DNA of 64,000 bases from Saccharibacillus sp. CPCC 101409 (GTDB lineage Bacteria; Bacillota; Bacilli; Paenibacillales; Paenibacillaceae), in the NCBI RefSeq assembly GCF_030518235.1, contig NZ_JAULSA010000016.1:28865-92864 (forward strand). Direction: 5' to 3'. The notes beneath the pieces were generated by a model. It did no database searches, was not told the DNA's origin, and was given only the letters and a program-made list of their open reading frames with translations. Shown one piece after another: positions 35,175 through 43,357 of this stretch. Made by a program: the position numbers and the translations under genes. The stretch's first letter is position 1. Every line of letters begins with the position of its first letter.

Positions 35175-38100
35175 TTGAAACAGAATCGGACCGATAAACT
35201 CAAAAAATTGATTGCGCCCGGCGGCGCGTATCATTCCATACTGGCCAATCACCCGGACGGCATTATCGTGCTGAACGCTTCGGGCGAAGTTCTGGATGCC
35301 AATCCGGCTGTTTTACGTATGACGGGGTACGCGCCGGAGGAGCTTTCGGGTCTGATTCCGGGCGGAAATCGGGCTTTGCCCGACACGGCAGGCAAACTTG
35401 CAGACCTGTTTCGGCAGGCGATGGAAGGGCGAAGCGGCGGCATGGAAATTGCGGCCCCGCACCGGAACGGAAGTCTGCTGCGCCTCGATCTGACATTCGT
35501 GCCGCTCGAATATCTCGCGGGCCGTTTCGGCGTCTATATCATCTGCCGCGACGTCACGACCGAACGCATGATGGAACAGGAGCTTCAGGAAGCCGCCGTG
35601 CGCTCCGTGCAGGTCGAGAAGATGGCCAAAGTCGCTTTTTGGGATCTGGATATCGCGCTCGGTCGGGTGACCTTCTCCTCTACTTTTTACGAATTGTTCG
35701 ATATGCATCCCAAACAGGCGACGCTGCGGATCGAGCAGCTGCTCGATCGGGTCGTTCCCGAAGATCGGGTGCGGGTAGCCGAGGCTGTACAAAAAGCGAT
35801 AGACGACGGCGAAGCCTACGAAACGTCCTACACCGTTCTCGACCGAAAGGAGCGGAAGCGTCACTGCCGTTCCACGGGCAAACGGGTACAGGATCCGCAC
35901 ACCGGCACGGATCATGTAATCGGGACGGTGCAGGATGTGACGGCGCAGGCGGAAATGGAAAACCAGTTTCAGCAAAACGAGCGGGCTTTCCGTTTGATCG
36001 CCGAAAACTCGCTCGATCTGATTACCCGGCAGTCCACGAACGGCGAAGCGACTTTCCTGTACGTTTCGCCTTCCTGCGAGAGATTGTTCGGCTACACGCC
36101 GGAACAGCTTGAAGGTCGGAGCGCGTTCGATTTCTGCCATCCGGAAGATATTCCCGCCGTTGGCGCTTACATGCGCGAGGTGGCGGAAACGGGCAGCGGC
36201 GGCGTTCTGAACTTTCGCTTCCAAGCGGCCGACGGGCGTTACGTATGGCTGGAAAGCACGTCGGGATTCGGTGAAAGCGAAGGAATACAGACACCGGGAG
36301 AAGTCATCAGCGTATCGCGCGACATTACGGAACGCAAAGAAGCGGAGCGAGAACTCAAGGAAAGCGAGCAGCGGTATAAATCGTTGTTCGAATACAATCC
36401 GTCCGGCGTGTACTCGCTCGATCTAAACGGGGTTTACACTTCCTGCAACGAGCGTATGGCCGAGCTCCTGGGCCTCAAACGCGAGGAGATCGTCGGGACG
36501 CCTTACCGGTCGGCTGTAGAGAATGTGAATCTGGAAAGGAGCAATCGTTATTTTCGCGCGGCCTGCTCCGGCGAGCCTCAGAATTACGAAGCGGTATTTT
36601 TCCGGGAAAGCGGCGAAAAAGTCGAAATCAGCGTAATTAATATTCCGATCTTCGTTGACGGCGAAGTCGTCGGAGTCTACGGAATCGCCAGTGATATCAC
36701 CGAGCGCAAACGGTATATCGCGCGGATCGAACAGCTCGGCTACGAGTACACGCTGATTCTGAATTCGGTTTCGGAAGGTATTTTCGGGATCGGCAACGAC
36801 GGCCGCGCCATGTTTACCAATCCTTCCGCGCTGTCGATGCTCGGCTTCGCGCAGGATGAATTCATCGGGCACGACAATCACGCTTTGCTCGGACATGCGG
36901 GAATCGGCGGCGTTCCTTATACGATCGAAGAATGCCCGATTTGCAGCACGCTGACGGACAGCCGGACTCGAACGGTGAAAGAAGACGTATTCTGGAAAAA
37001 GGACGGATCGAGCTGCCTGGTCGAGTATACGGTCAACCCGATCGTCGACAAAGGCGAGATTCGGGGAGCCGTCGTCGTGTTCCGCGATATTACGAACGAA
37101 CGCGAAGTGCTGCGGCAAAAAGAACAGGCCGAACAAACGGCTTCGGCCAAGTCGGACTTCCTGGCGATGATGAGCCACGAGATTCGTACGCCGATGAACG
37201 GCGTGCTGGGCATGACCGATCTGCTGCTGGATACCGATCTTTCGCAGACCCAGCGCGAATACGCCGGCATTATCAGCCGCAGCGGACATTCCCTGATGCG
37301 CATCCTGAACGACGTGCTCGATTTCAGCAAGATCGATGCCGGCAGGCTGTCGTTGGAGCCGGAACGCTTCGCGCTGATGCCGCTGGTATCGGAAGCGGCG
37401 GAACTGTTTATGCCCAGAGCCGCGGAGAAAGGCGTCAAGCTGAACTGGCGCATCGCTCCGGACGTGCCGGAGGAGATCGTAACCGATTCGGGCCGGCTGC
37501 GCCAGGTGCTGACCAATCTGATCGGCAACGCGGTGAAGTTCACGGAAGAAGGAGAGATCGAAGTCCGCGTCGAACGGCTCGAAGACGAGTCGCAAACGGA
37601 TACGGTGCTCGAATTCCGCGTTCAGGATACCGGCGTGGGTATTCCGGCCGAGAATCTGAACCGGCTGTTCCAGTCGTTCTCGCAGCTGCATCCGGCGCTC
37701 AACCGCAAATACGGCGGAACCGGCCTCGGGTTGTCGATCTGCAAACGGCTGGTGGAATTGATGGGCGGCTCGATCCGGGCGGAAAGCCGGGAAAACGAAG
37801 GCTCCGTTTTCCGGTTCACGCTTCCTTGCGGCATCCTGCGCGAAGGGGACGGAACCGCGCTTCATGCGGGGGCGAGAATCCCGGCGACTTCGTCGGGAGA
37901 ACCGATACAAAACGCCGAAACGCAGGACCTGCAGGTGCTGATCGCCGAAGACCATCCGGTCAACCGCCGTCTGCTGACGGAACTGCTGGAGAAATCCGGC
38001 TGCCGGGTCGACACTGCCGTCAACGGCATCGAAGCTTTCGCGGCCGCCGTGAAAAAGTCTTACGATATCGTCTTCATGGATATCCAGATGCCGCAGATGG

Positions 38101-38327
38101 ACGGCTTGACGGCGGCACGCCTGATTCGCCAGATGATTCCGGCGGAAACCCGCCCTTACCTGGTCGCGGTTACCGCGCTCGTGCGTCCCGGCTTCGAAGA
38201 AGAATGCCGGGAAAGCGGACTGCAGGACTACATCGCCAAGCCGATTTCCGAAGCGGAAGTGCGCCGGATCCTGCTGGACCCGGACGGACGGCGCCGGGCG
38301 TTTATGGACGGCCGCCGGGAGCGGTAA
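35175..38327 (+). CDS. Hybrid sensor histidine kinase with five PAS domains and a receiver domain
   Basis: The 1050-residue protein has no membrane helix, so it is a cytoplasmic sensor. About five PAS/PAC units fill residues 15-650; three end in DITERK/DITNER linkers typical of PAS-PAC. A HisKA domain carries His668 (MMSHEIRTPMNG), and the HATPase domain has NLIGNAVKF and GGTGLGLSICKRL. A C-terminal receiver has acceptor Asp969 (VFMDIQMPQMDG) and the Lys of YIAKPI. One PAS has two Cys (ECPICSTL), which could bind a cofactor or be redox sensitive. The start is TTG 35175 with an AAGAAGGGAAC site; the first in-frame ATG lies inside PAS1. No response regulator gene is adjacent, so this is an orphan phosphorelay kinase. 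Confidence 0.92.
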   Translation: MKQNRTDKLKKLIAPGGAYHSILANHPDGIIVLNASGEVLDANPAVLRMTGYAPEELSGLIPGGNRALPDTAGKLADLFRQAMEGRSGGMEIAAPHRNGSLLRLDLTFVPLEYLAGRFGVYIICRDVTTERMMEQELQEAAVRSVQVEKMAKVAFWDLDIALGRVTFSSTFYELFDMHPKQATLRIEQLLDRVVPEDRVRVAEAVQKAIDDGEAYETSYTVLDRKERKRHCRSTGKRVQDPHTGTDHVIGTVQDVTAQAEMENQFQQNERAFRLIAENSLDLITRQSTNGEATFLYVSPSCERLFGYTPEQLEGRSAFDFCHPEDIPAVGAYMREVAETGSGGVLNFRFQAADGRYVWLESTSGFGESEGIQTPGEVISVSRDITERKEAERELKESEQRYKSLFEYNPSGVYSLDLNGVYTSCNERMAELLGLKREEIVGTPYRSAVENVNLERSNRYFRAACSGEPQNYEAVFFRESGEKVEISVINIPIFVDGEVVGVYGIASDITERKRYIARIEQLGYEYTLILNSVSEGIFGIGNDGRAMFTNPSALSMLGFAQDEFIGHDNHALLGHAGIGGVPYTIEECPICSTLTDSRTRTVKEDVFWKKDGSSCLVEYTVNPIVDKGEIRGAVVVFRDITNEREVLRQKEQAEQTASAKSDFLAMMSHEIRTPMNGVLGMTDLLLDTDLSQTQREYAGIISRSGHSLMRILNDVLDFSKIDAGRLSLEPERFALMPLVSEAAELFMPRAAEKGVKLNWRIAPDVPEEIVTDSGRLRQVLTNLIGNAVKFTEEGEIEVRVERLEDESQTDTVLEFRVQDTGVGIPAENLNRLFQSFSQLHPALNRKYGGTGLGLSICKRLVELMGGSIRAESRENEGSVFRFTLPCGILREGDGTALHAGARIPATSSGEPIQNAETQDLQVLIAEDHPVNRRLLTELLEKSGCRVDTAVNGIEAFAAAVKKSYDIVFMDIQMPQMDGLTAARLIRQMIPAETRPYLVAVTALVRPGFEEECRESGLQDYIAKPISEAEVRRILLDPDGRRRAFMDGRRER

Positions 38328-38375
38328 CGGCGCCGGCGGTTGAATCGAAAAGCGGAGCGTGCGCGCCTCAACGTG

Positions 38376-38600
38376 TCGAGAAAGTCTGATTTTGAGCAAA
38401 AGGAAAGAGCGGAGAGAGAAATTCAGTGAAGGAATGATAATGTTCGCCTTTGAAATCGGGAAGATTCCACTAAAATCTAATCTCTCTTCCTGATTTCAAC
38501 ACGCGACCTCAAGCCTTTCGAAGAAAGGCACGTCGGAAGCGTACGCTAACGAATTTTCTCCGCAGCCTTCATGGATGTTTTGCGAATGGGACTTTCTCGA
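38376..38600. repeat. ~225-bp element with inverted ends (copy A)
   Basis: It is bounded by TCGAGAAAGTC (38376-38386) and its perfect inverted copy GACTTTCTCGA (38590-38600). Inside is a hairpin TTGAAATC/GATTTCAA plus GGAAG/CTTCC (38450-38499), with a loop containing CTAAAATCTAAT. A second hairpin TTTCGAAGAAAG also lies inside. A diverged copy lies in the opposite orientation at 42925-43156. It has no coding capacity and sits between the hybrid kinase and the TPR gene. Confidence 0.75.
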
Positions 38601-38607
38601 TAACCTG

Positions 38608-38636
38608 AGGCGGAGGATTATTTCCTCCGCCTTTTC
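38608..38636. terminator. Terminator overlapping the end of the TPR gene
   Basis: GGCGGAGG and CCTCCGCC form an 8-bp stem followed by TTTT on the plus strand. The stop codon of the minus-strand TPR gene lies in the loop, so this hairpin covers the last codons of that gene. Confidence 0.7.
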
Positions 38637-39526
38637 GGCGCGCGATGCCAGCCGTAAACCTGGATATGCACAAAGATCTTGCTCAGCAGTTGGGCAAGAA
38701 TATACAGCAGAATCAACACGACCACAAGCGGCCGGAACAAGATCCAGACCGCGATCCAGGTCAGCACCAGCTGCCACGGCTTAAAGCGCCGCAGGAACAG
38801 CGGCAGCGTGAAGATGCGGTAAAACCAGTAGTTTTTTTGCAGCGCCTGCATGTATTCCGTGCGCGTCTGCTCGTCGTCGGGATCGAGCCGGATCGCCTGC
38901 TCCATCATCGCTTTGGCGGCGCGGGCGTCGCCGCGGCGGTCCGCCGCCCAGCCGAGGTACAGAAAAGCCATCGAGTCTTCGGCTTCGAGCCGAAGCGCCG
39001 TGTCGGCAGCTTCCTTCGAGCGGGCGATCTCGTTCAGATTGGCGAGCACGTAACTGTACAGCGCGGCGTACAATCCGCGCTCCGGCTGGAGGTTCATCGC
39101 CTGCTCGATACTGGACAGCGCCCGGTCGAATTTGCCTTTCTTGTTATGCATATTGGCGAGCAGGTAATGCAGATGCGCCCTTTCCGGATCGATGCGAAGC
39201 CCTTCGGCCGCCGCCTGCTGCATATTGTCCCAATCCTGCGTCGAGTAATAGATCACCGCGCGCAGGAACCAGGCGTCGGCTTCGTCCGGATCGAGTTTCA
39301 GCGCCTGGTTGAGGCACTCGTGCGCTTTGTCGAAGTCGTTCAGGCCGAGATACGCCAGCGCCAGCGCGTTGTACGGTTCGGGCGTTTCCGGTTCTTCGCG
39401 CAGCCATTCGCCGGCTTCGGCCAGCGCGTCCTTGTAGCGGTTCCAGTCCAGCAGACGCTGGACCCGGTCGGCCCGCAGTCCCGCGGGCACCGGACCGGTC
39501 TGCGGCTCTTGCATATATTCGTCCAT
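38618..39526 (-). CDS. TPR protein with C-terminal membrane helices
   Basis: The 302-residue protein has about five tetratricopeptide repeats over residues 20-215 (for example YNALALAYLGLNDFDKAHECLNQALKLDP and the following 34-residue units). A hydrophobic end follows with two predicted membrane helices (LVLTWIAVWILFRPLVVVLILLYILAQLL) and a basic tail. It is therefore a membrane-anchored scaffold facing the cytoplasm. ATG 39526 has an AGGAGG site 7 bases upstream. It lies 31 bases downstream of an AAA+ ATPase gene and is surely co-transcribed with it. The pair probably forms one functional unit, with the TPR protein as adaptor or membrane anchor for the ATPase. The function is unknown. Confidence 0.85.
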   Translation of the reverse strand: MDEYMQEPQTGPVPAGLRADRVQRLLDWNRYKDALAEAGEWLREEPETPEPYNALALAYLGLNDFDKAHECLNQALKLDPDEADAWFLRAVIYYSTQDWDNMQQAAAEGLRIDPERAHLHYLLANMHNKKGKFDRALSSIEQAMNLQPERGLYAALYSYVLANLNEIARSKEAADTALRLEAEDSMAFLYLGWAADRRGDARAAKAMMEQAIRLDPDDEQTRTEYMQALQKNYWFYRIFTLPLFLRRFKPWQLVLTWIAVWILFRPLVVVLILLYILAQLLSKIFVHIQVYGWHRAPKRRRK

Positions 39527-39556
39527 TGCAAGCCTCCTGGTCGGGATTCGGACAGG

Positions 39557-40504
39557 TTACCGAATCCGGTGCTTTTTGATATACTCCAGCACCTGGCCGT
39601 ATTCGCCGTTCGTATCGCTGAACGTCGCGTAATTGCGCGCCGTGGCGAACCAGTCCAGCGTGGAGGCCTGGCGGCTTTTCAGCACGCGCCGGAAATCGGT
39701 TTCCGCCAGGGGCTGGATCTCGCCCGTTTCCATCGCGCGTTCCAGCGCCATCTCGGTCGCGTCGCGCACCAGCTGGTCCAGATCGGCGCCCGAGAACAGC
39801 GGCGTGCTCTCGGCCAGCTTGCGCACGTTCAAGCCCTGCGCCGGTTTGCCGGCCAGCTTCAGATCGAGGATCGTGCCGCGTTCTTCTTCCTCCGGAGGCG
39901 GAACGAACAGCAGATTGTTGAACCGGCCCGGGCGGCGCAGCGCGGAATCGAGATACCAGGGCGTGTTGGTGGCCCCGATGATAAAAACATTTTCGTTGAA
40001 GCTCGCCAGGCCGTCGAGTTCGATCAGCAGCTGGTTGACCAGCATGCGGTCGTGGTGCTGGCGCATGCCCTGCCGGCTGCCGCCGAGCGCGTCGAGTTCG
40101 TCGATAAACAATACGCAGGGCGCTTCGGCGCGGGCTTTTTCAAAAATATCGTGCAGATTGTGCTCGCTTCCGCCCACGTACATCGACAGGATCGCCTGGA
40201 GCTCCAGATGCAGAAAAGTAGCTTCGATCTCCCCGGCGACGGCGCGGGCCAGGAACGTTTTCCCGCAGCCCGGCGGCCCGTACAGCAGCAGCGATCCCCC
40301 GGCCTGCCGGCCGTACGCGGCGAACAGCTCCGGCTGCTTGAGCGGCATAATGAAGTTCATGCGGATCTTTTTCTTGATCTCTTCCATGCCGCCGACTTCG
40401 GCGAAGGTGACGGTCGGTTTCTCGCTTTCCACCAGGTCTTCGGCGTTTTTGTCGAATTGAATGACCTTGAGATTTTTGCGGCGCTGCTCTTTATCGTCGT
40501 CCAT
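39557..40504 (-). CDS. Single-domain AAA+ ATPase (CDC48/Vps4-like)
   Basis: The 315-residue protein has one complete AAA module. The Walker A GPPGCGKT is at 76-83 and Walker B VLFIDELDA with Asp135-Glu136. The second region of homology GATNTPWYLDSALRRPGRF provides sensor and arginine-finger residues, and the small lid domain has FSGADLDQLVRDATEMAL. The N terminus is only ~30 residues, and there is no protease, zinc-finger or second ATPase domain. It is unlike FtsH, ClpX or Lon and resembles eukaryotic-type meiotic-clade unfoldases. An AAAGGAG site precedes ATG 40504. It is followed by the TPR gene. The substrate is unknown. Confidence 0.88.
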   Translation of the reverse strand: MDDDKEQRRKNLKVIQFDKNAEDLVESEKPTVTFAEVGGMEEIKKKIRMNFIMPLKQPELFAAYGRQAGGSLLLYGPPGCGKTFLARAVAGEIEATFLHLELQAILSMYVGGSEHNLHDIFEKARAEAPCVLFIDELDALGGSRQGMRQHHDRMLVNQLLIELDGLASFNENVFIIGATNTPWYLDSALRRPGRFNNLLFVPPPEEEERGTILDLKLAGKPAQGLNVRKLAESTPLFSGADLDQLVRDATEMALERAMETGEIQPLAETDFRRVLKSRQASTLDWFATARNYATFSDTNGEYGQVLEYIKKHRIR

Positions 40505-40649
40505 GGAATCTCCTTTCTTGCTGGCCTTTTTTTCTCATTATACCCATCGCGGCGGGCTTTCACCACAAACGCTCTCCGGCGCAAAACTTTCGGCCCGCAG
40601 CCCGCGTCTATATCGGAGGGGCCGGTAAACGGGAAAGGGAGAGTGGACG

Positions 40650-41195
40650 ATGAAAACGCCGATAAGAAAAAAACTCGCAGTGTCCGCATTTCTGCTGGCG
40701 CTGCTGCTGATCGCCGGCGAGGCGGTGTTCGGCTTTGCTTCGTTTGCGCTGTTCCCGCCGAAGCTTCAAGGCGGAGCGGCTGCGCGGACGGAAGCGGGAG
40801 CGTCGGATCGGGCCGAAGTTTCCGTGGCTGCGGAGCGGGAAAGCGCGCCGCGTGAAACGGAACTGCCGCTGCTGCTGGAGATCGCCAACGGCAATCCGCT
40901 CCGGCAGATGCGCAATGTACGGGTAGAGATCCTGCCCGGCGAGCCGGGAACGGAATGGATTTACACGGACGAGGCGCAGCGGGTCGATATTCCGCGCGCA
41001 TCCGCGGGATTCTACAGCTTTGCGGTGGAAATGCACAGGGAAAGGTATGAAAGTCTGCTTGCCGGCCGCGAAAAAGCGACTGCGCGCGTGAAATGGGGAG
41101 ACGGATTGTATCGGGATTTTGATTTGCGGGAGCTGATGGGCGGCGGCAATGCTGCGGATATGCAGCATTTTTCCTCGCTGCAAGCTTTGAATTGA
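40650..41195 (+). CDS. Predicted exported or membrane-anchored protein of unknown function
   Basis: The 181-residue protein has an N-terminal hydrophobic helix (about residues 9-33) after a basic start (MKTPIRKK), so it is secreted or anchored with its bulk outside. The middle is Ala/Glu-rich, followed by a compact beta-rich part (LPLLLEIANGNPLRQMRNVRVEILPG). No domain is recognised. ATG 40650 has an AGGGAGAG site. Strikingly, the last ~16 codons lie in the repeat element at 41148-41330, so the C-terminal residues NAADMQHFSSLQALN come from the repeat. The original 3' end may have been replaced when the element inserted. The gene is divergent from the AAA+ operon. Confidence 0.7.
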   Translation: MKTPIRKKLAVSAFLLALLLIAGEAVFGFASFALFPPKLQGGAAARTEAGASDRAEVSVAAERESAPRETELPLLLEIANGNPLRQMRNVRVEILPGEPGTEWIYTDEAQRVDIPRASAGFYSFAVEMHRERYESLLAGREKATARVKWGDGLYRDFDLRELMGGGNAADMQHFSSLQALN

Positions 41196-41330
41196 AAAAT
41201 GCTGCGCAGGTGCATCATTTTCGGGCGACTTCGGCGGTTTAGCCGGAAAACGCGGAATATTGATGCACGTCCGCAGCATTTTCGGTTTTTCGGCCGATTT
41301 TTGCGCGAAATGATGCACATCCGCAGCATT
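41148..41330. repeat. Four-unit element, two direct then two inverted (copy 2)
   Basis: The units are AATGCTGCG, a variable stretch, then TGCATCATTTT. They lie at 41148-41173 (a variant ending GCAGCATTTTT) and 41198-41222 in plus orientation, and at 41256-41283 and 41308-41330 inverted. Order, orientation and spacing match copy 1 at 8245-8430, where the units read TGTTGCG in place of TGCTGCG. The first unit lies inside the end of the 40650 gene. Confidence 0.8.
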
Positions 41331-41472
41331 CCTCGTAAGCCGGACATTGAGCGGGGCGAGGATTGAAGCGAAGGAGCGGAAGTCCGCAAAAGGTAAACGG
41401 CCTCTGGCGGGTAGACAGGACAAACCAAACAAGACGCGCAAAACCGAACATGCAAAAAAGATTCGGACAAAG

Positions 41473-41506
41473 AAAAGGCGATCCGCTGGACGGGATCGCC
41501 TTTTCT
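41473..41506. terminator. Bidirectional terminator downstream of hemL
   Basis: AAAAGGCGATCC and GGATCGCCTTTT form a perfect 12-bp stem that can serve hemL transcripts and the converging exported-protein gene. Confidence 0.85.
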
Positions 41507-41573
41507 TGTGCATTTTTCATTCCGGCGCGAAGTCCGCGCGTCGCTTTTATCGCGCCGCAGAATGCGATCTTCC

Positions 41574-41595
41574 CTCGGTTGGAAACCAACCGAGG
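41574..41595 (-). other. Hairpin immediately after the hemL stop codon
   Basis: CCTCGGTTGG and CCAACCGAGG form a perfect 10-bp stem that begins two bases after the hemL TAG. No T run follows on either strand, so it is more likely an mRNA-stabilising structure than a terminator. Confidence 0.6.
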
Positions 41596-41596
41596 A

Positions 41597-42904
41597 CTAG
41601 CGCATCGCTTTCAGCGCGCCGTCGGCCGCGTCCAGCGTCCGGTCGATATCTTCGTCGGTATGCGCCGTCGTCAGGAACCAGGCTTCGTACTTCGACGGGG
41701 CGAGGCAGACGCCGCGCTCCAGCATGCCGCGGAAGAACGCCGCGAACGCTTCGCCGTCGGTGTCCTGCGCTTCCTCGTAGTTCGTGACCGGGTGGTCGCA
41801 GAAATGCGTCGAGAACGAGCCGCGGATGCGGTTGATCGTCAGCGGCACGCCGCGGCGCTTGGCGGCTTCGGCGATACCGTCCGTCAGGCGAATCGCCAGA
41901 CGGTTCATCTCGTCGTAGACGTCCGCGCCCTGGAGCACTTCCAGGCAGGCGATGCCCGCCGAGACGGAAGCCGGATTGCCGGCCATCGTGCCGGCCTGGT
42001 AAGCCGGTCCGAGCGGAGCGACCTGCTCCATGACATGCTTGCGGCCGCCGTAGGCGCCGATCGGCAGGCCGCCGCCGAGGATCTTGCCGAGCGCCGTCAG
42101 GTCCGGCGTAATGGCGTCGTGGTTGTCCAGACCGCTGTAGGTCTGCGCCGAACCGTAATGGAAGCGGAACGCGGTGATGACTTCGTCGTAGATCACCAGC
42201 GCGCCGTGGTCGTGGGCCAGCTTGCACAGGCCCTCGAGGAAGCCCTGCTGCGGCATGACCATGCCGAAGTTGCCGACGATCGGCTCGACCATGACGGCCG
42301 CGATCTGGCCTTCCCACTGGTTCAGGGCGTCTTCGAGCCCCTGCAGATCGTTGAACGGCACGGTGATGACTTCCTGCGCGATGCTGGCGGGAACGCCCGC
42401 GCTGTCCGGCGTGCCGAGCGTGGACGGGCCGGAGCCGGCCGCGACGAGCACCAGGTCCGAGTGGCCGTGGTAGCAGCCGGCGAACTTGATGATCTTCGAG
42501 CGGTTGGTATACGCGCGCGCGACGCGGATCGTCGACATGACGGCTTCGGTGCCGGAGTTGACGAAGCGGACTTTGTCGAGCGACGGAATCGCGTCTTTGA
42601 GCATCTTGGCGAGCTTGATCTCAAGCTCGGTCGGGGTGCCGTACAGCGTGCCGCTTTGCGCGGCGCGCACGATCGCTTCCGTGATATGCGGATGCGCGTG
42701 GCCGGTGATGATCGGGCCGTAAGCGGCCAGGTAGTCGATGTATTCGTTGCCGTCGACGTCCCAGAAACGGGAGCCCTGGCCCCGCTGCATGAAGACGGGC
42801 GCGCCTCCACCGACCGCTTTGAACGAGCGGGACGGGCTGTTGACGCCTCCGACGATATGTTCGAGCGCTTCGGCGTAGAGTCTTTCGGAATTTGGACGAT
42901 TCAT
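41597..42904 (-). CDS. hemL: Glutamate-1-semialdehyde 2,1-aminomutase
   Basis: The 435-residue PLP enzyme makes 5-aminolevulinate from glutamate-1-semialdehyde in the C5 haem pathway. The PLP lysine is in [20 protein letters not shown]. Other blocks are [39 protein letters not shown], and [16 protein letters not shown] with the conserved Asp. Length is normal for a class III aminotransferase of the HemL group. ATG 42904 has a GAAAGGA site 8 bases upstream. The rest of the haem genes are not in the window. A copy of the 230-bp inverted-end element ends about 20 bases upstream, so it may supply part of the leader or promoter. Confidence 0.94.
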   Translation of the reverse strand: MNRPNSERLYAEALEHIVGGVNSPSRSFKAVGGGAPVFMQRGQGSRFWDVDGNEYIDYLAAYGPIITGHAHPHITEAIVRAAQSGTLYGTPTELEIKLAKMLKDAIPSLDKVRFVNSGTEAVMSTIRVARAYTNRSKIIKFAGCYHGHSDLVLVAAGSGPSTLGTPDSAGVPASIAQEVITVPFNDLQGLEDALNQWEGQIAAVMVEPIVGNFGMVMPQQGFLEGLCKLAHDHGALVIYDEVITAFRFHYGSAQTYSGLDNHDAITPDLTALGKILGGGLPIGAYGGRKHVMEQVAPLGPAYQAGTMAGNPASVSAGIACLEVLQGADVYDEMNRLAIRLTDGIAEAAKRRGVPLTINRIRGSFSTHFCDHPVTNYEEAQDTDGEAFAAFFRGMLERGVCLAPSKYEAWFLTTAHTDEDIDRTLDAADGALKAMR

Positions 42905-42924
42905 GGTTCACGATCCTTTCAGAA

Positions 42925-43156
42925 TTATCGGGAAAGTTCTATTCGTAAAAGAAGCTTGTGGGCTGCGGGAGAAATTCGTTCCAGTCGCGTGTTGAAATTG
43001 AGAAATGGAATTGAATTTTAGCGGAATTTTCTCGATTTCAAAGGCGACCGCTATCAAGCATAGGCTTCCGAAGTGACTTTCTTCGAAAGTCTTGACTTCA
43101 CTGAATTTCTCCCTCCGCTCGATCGCTTCGTCCCCAAAATCAAACCTTCTCAACAC
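42925..43156. repeat. ~230-bp element with inverted ends (copy B)
   Basis: Reverse-complemented, it aligns with copy A (38376-38600). Shared parts are the start (TGAGAAGGTTTGATTTTG), GGGAGAAATTCAGTGAAG, the hairpin TTGAAATC/ATTTCAA with a loop containing CTAAAATTCAAT, ATTTCAACACGCGAC and the ACTTTCCCGATAA end. A block with the TTTCGAAGAAAG hairpin sits at a different internal place than in copy A. It lies between the LCP gene terminator and hemL. Confidence 0.7.
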
Positions 43157-43159
43157 AAT

Positions 43160-43184
43160 GAGCGCCCCGGAAAGGGCGCTCTTT
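43160..43184 (-). terminator. Hairpin downstream of the LCP gene
   Basis: GAGCGCCC and GGGCGCTC form an 8-bp stem 174 bases beyond the LCP stop, with only a short T/A run. It lies just outside repeat copy B. The 170 bases between it and the LCP stop hold nothing I recognise. Confidence 0.5.
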
Positions 43185-43357
43185 AAGGGTAACGAATTTT
43201 GAGTCCCTCGTACAGGGACGATTTGGTTACGGTTCGCGGCTGCCGCCGAAACGAAGGGGTTCCGCGTTTCGCGCCCGCCGGGTTGGACGCCGGATTCAAC
43301 GACGTTTACCCTTGTCCGCGCTCTGTCTTTCCTGCCGGCTTTCCTGCCGGCCGCCGC

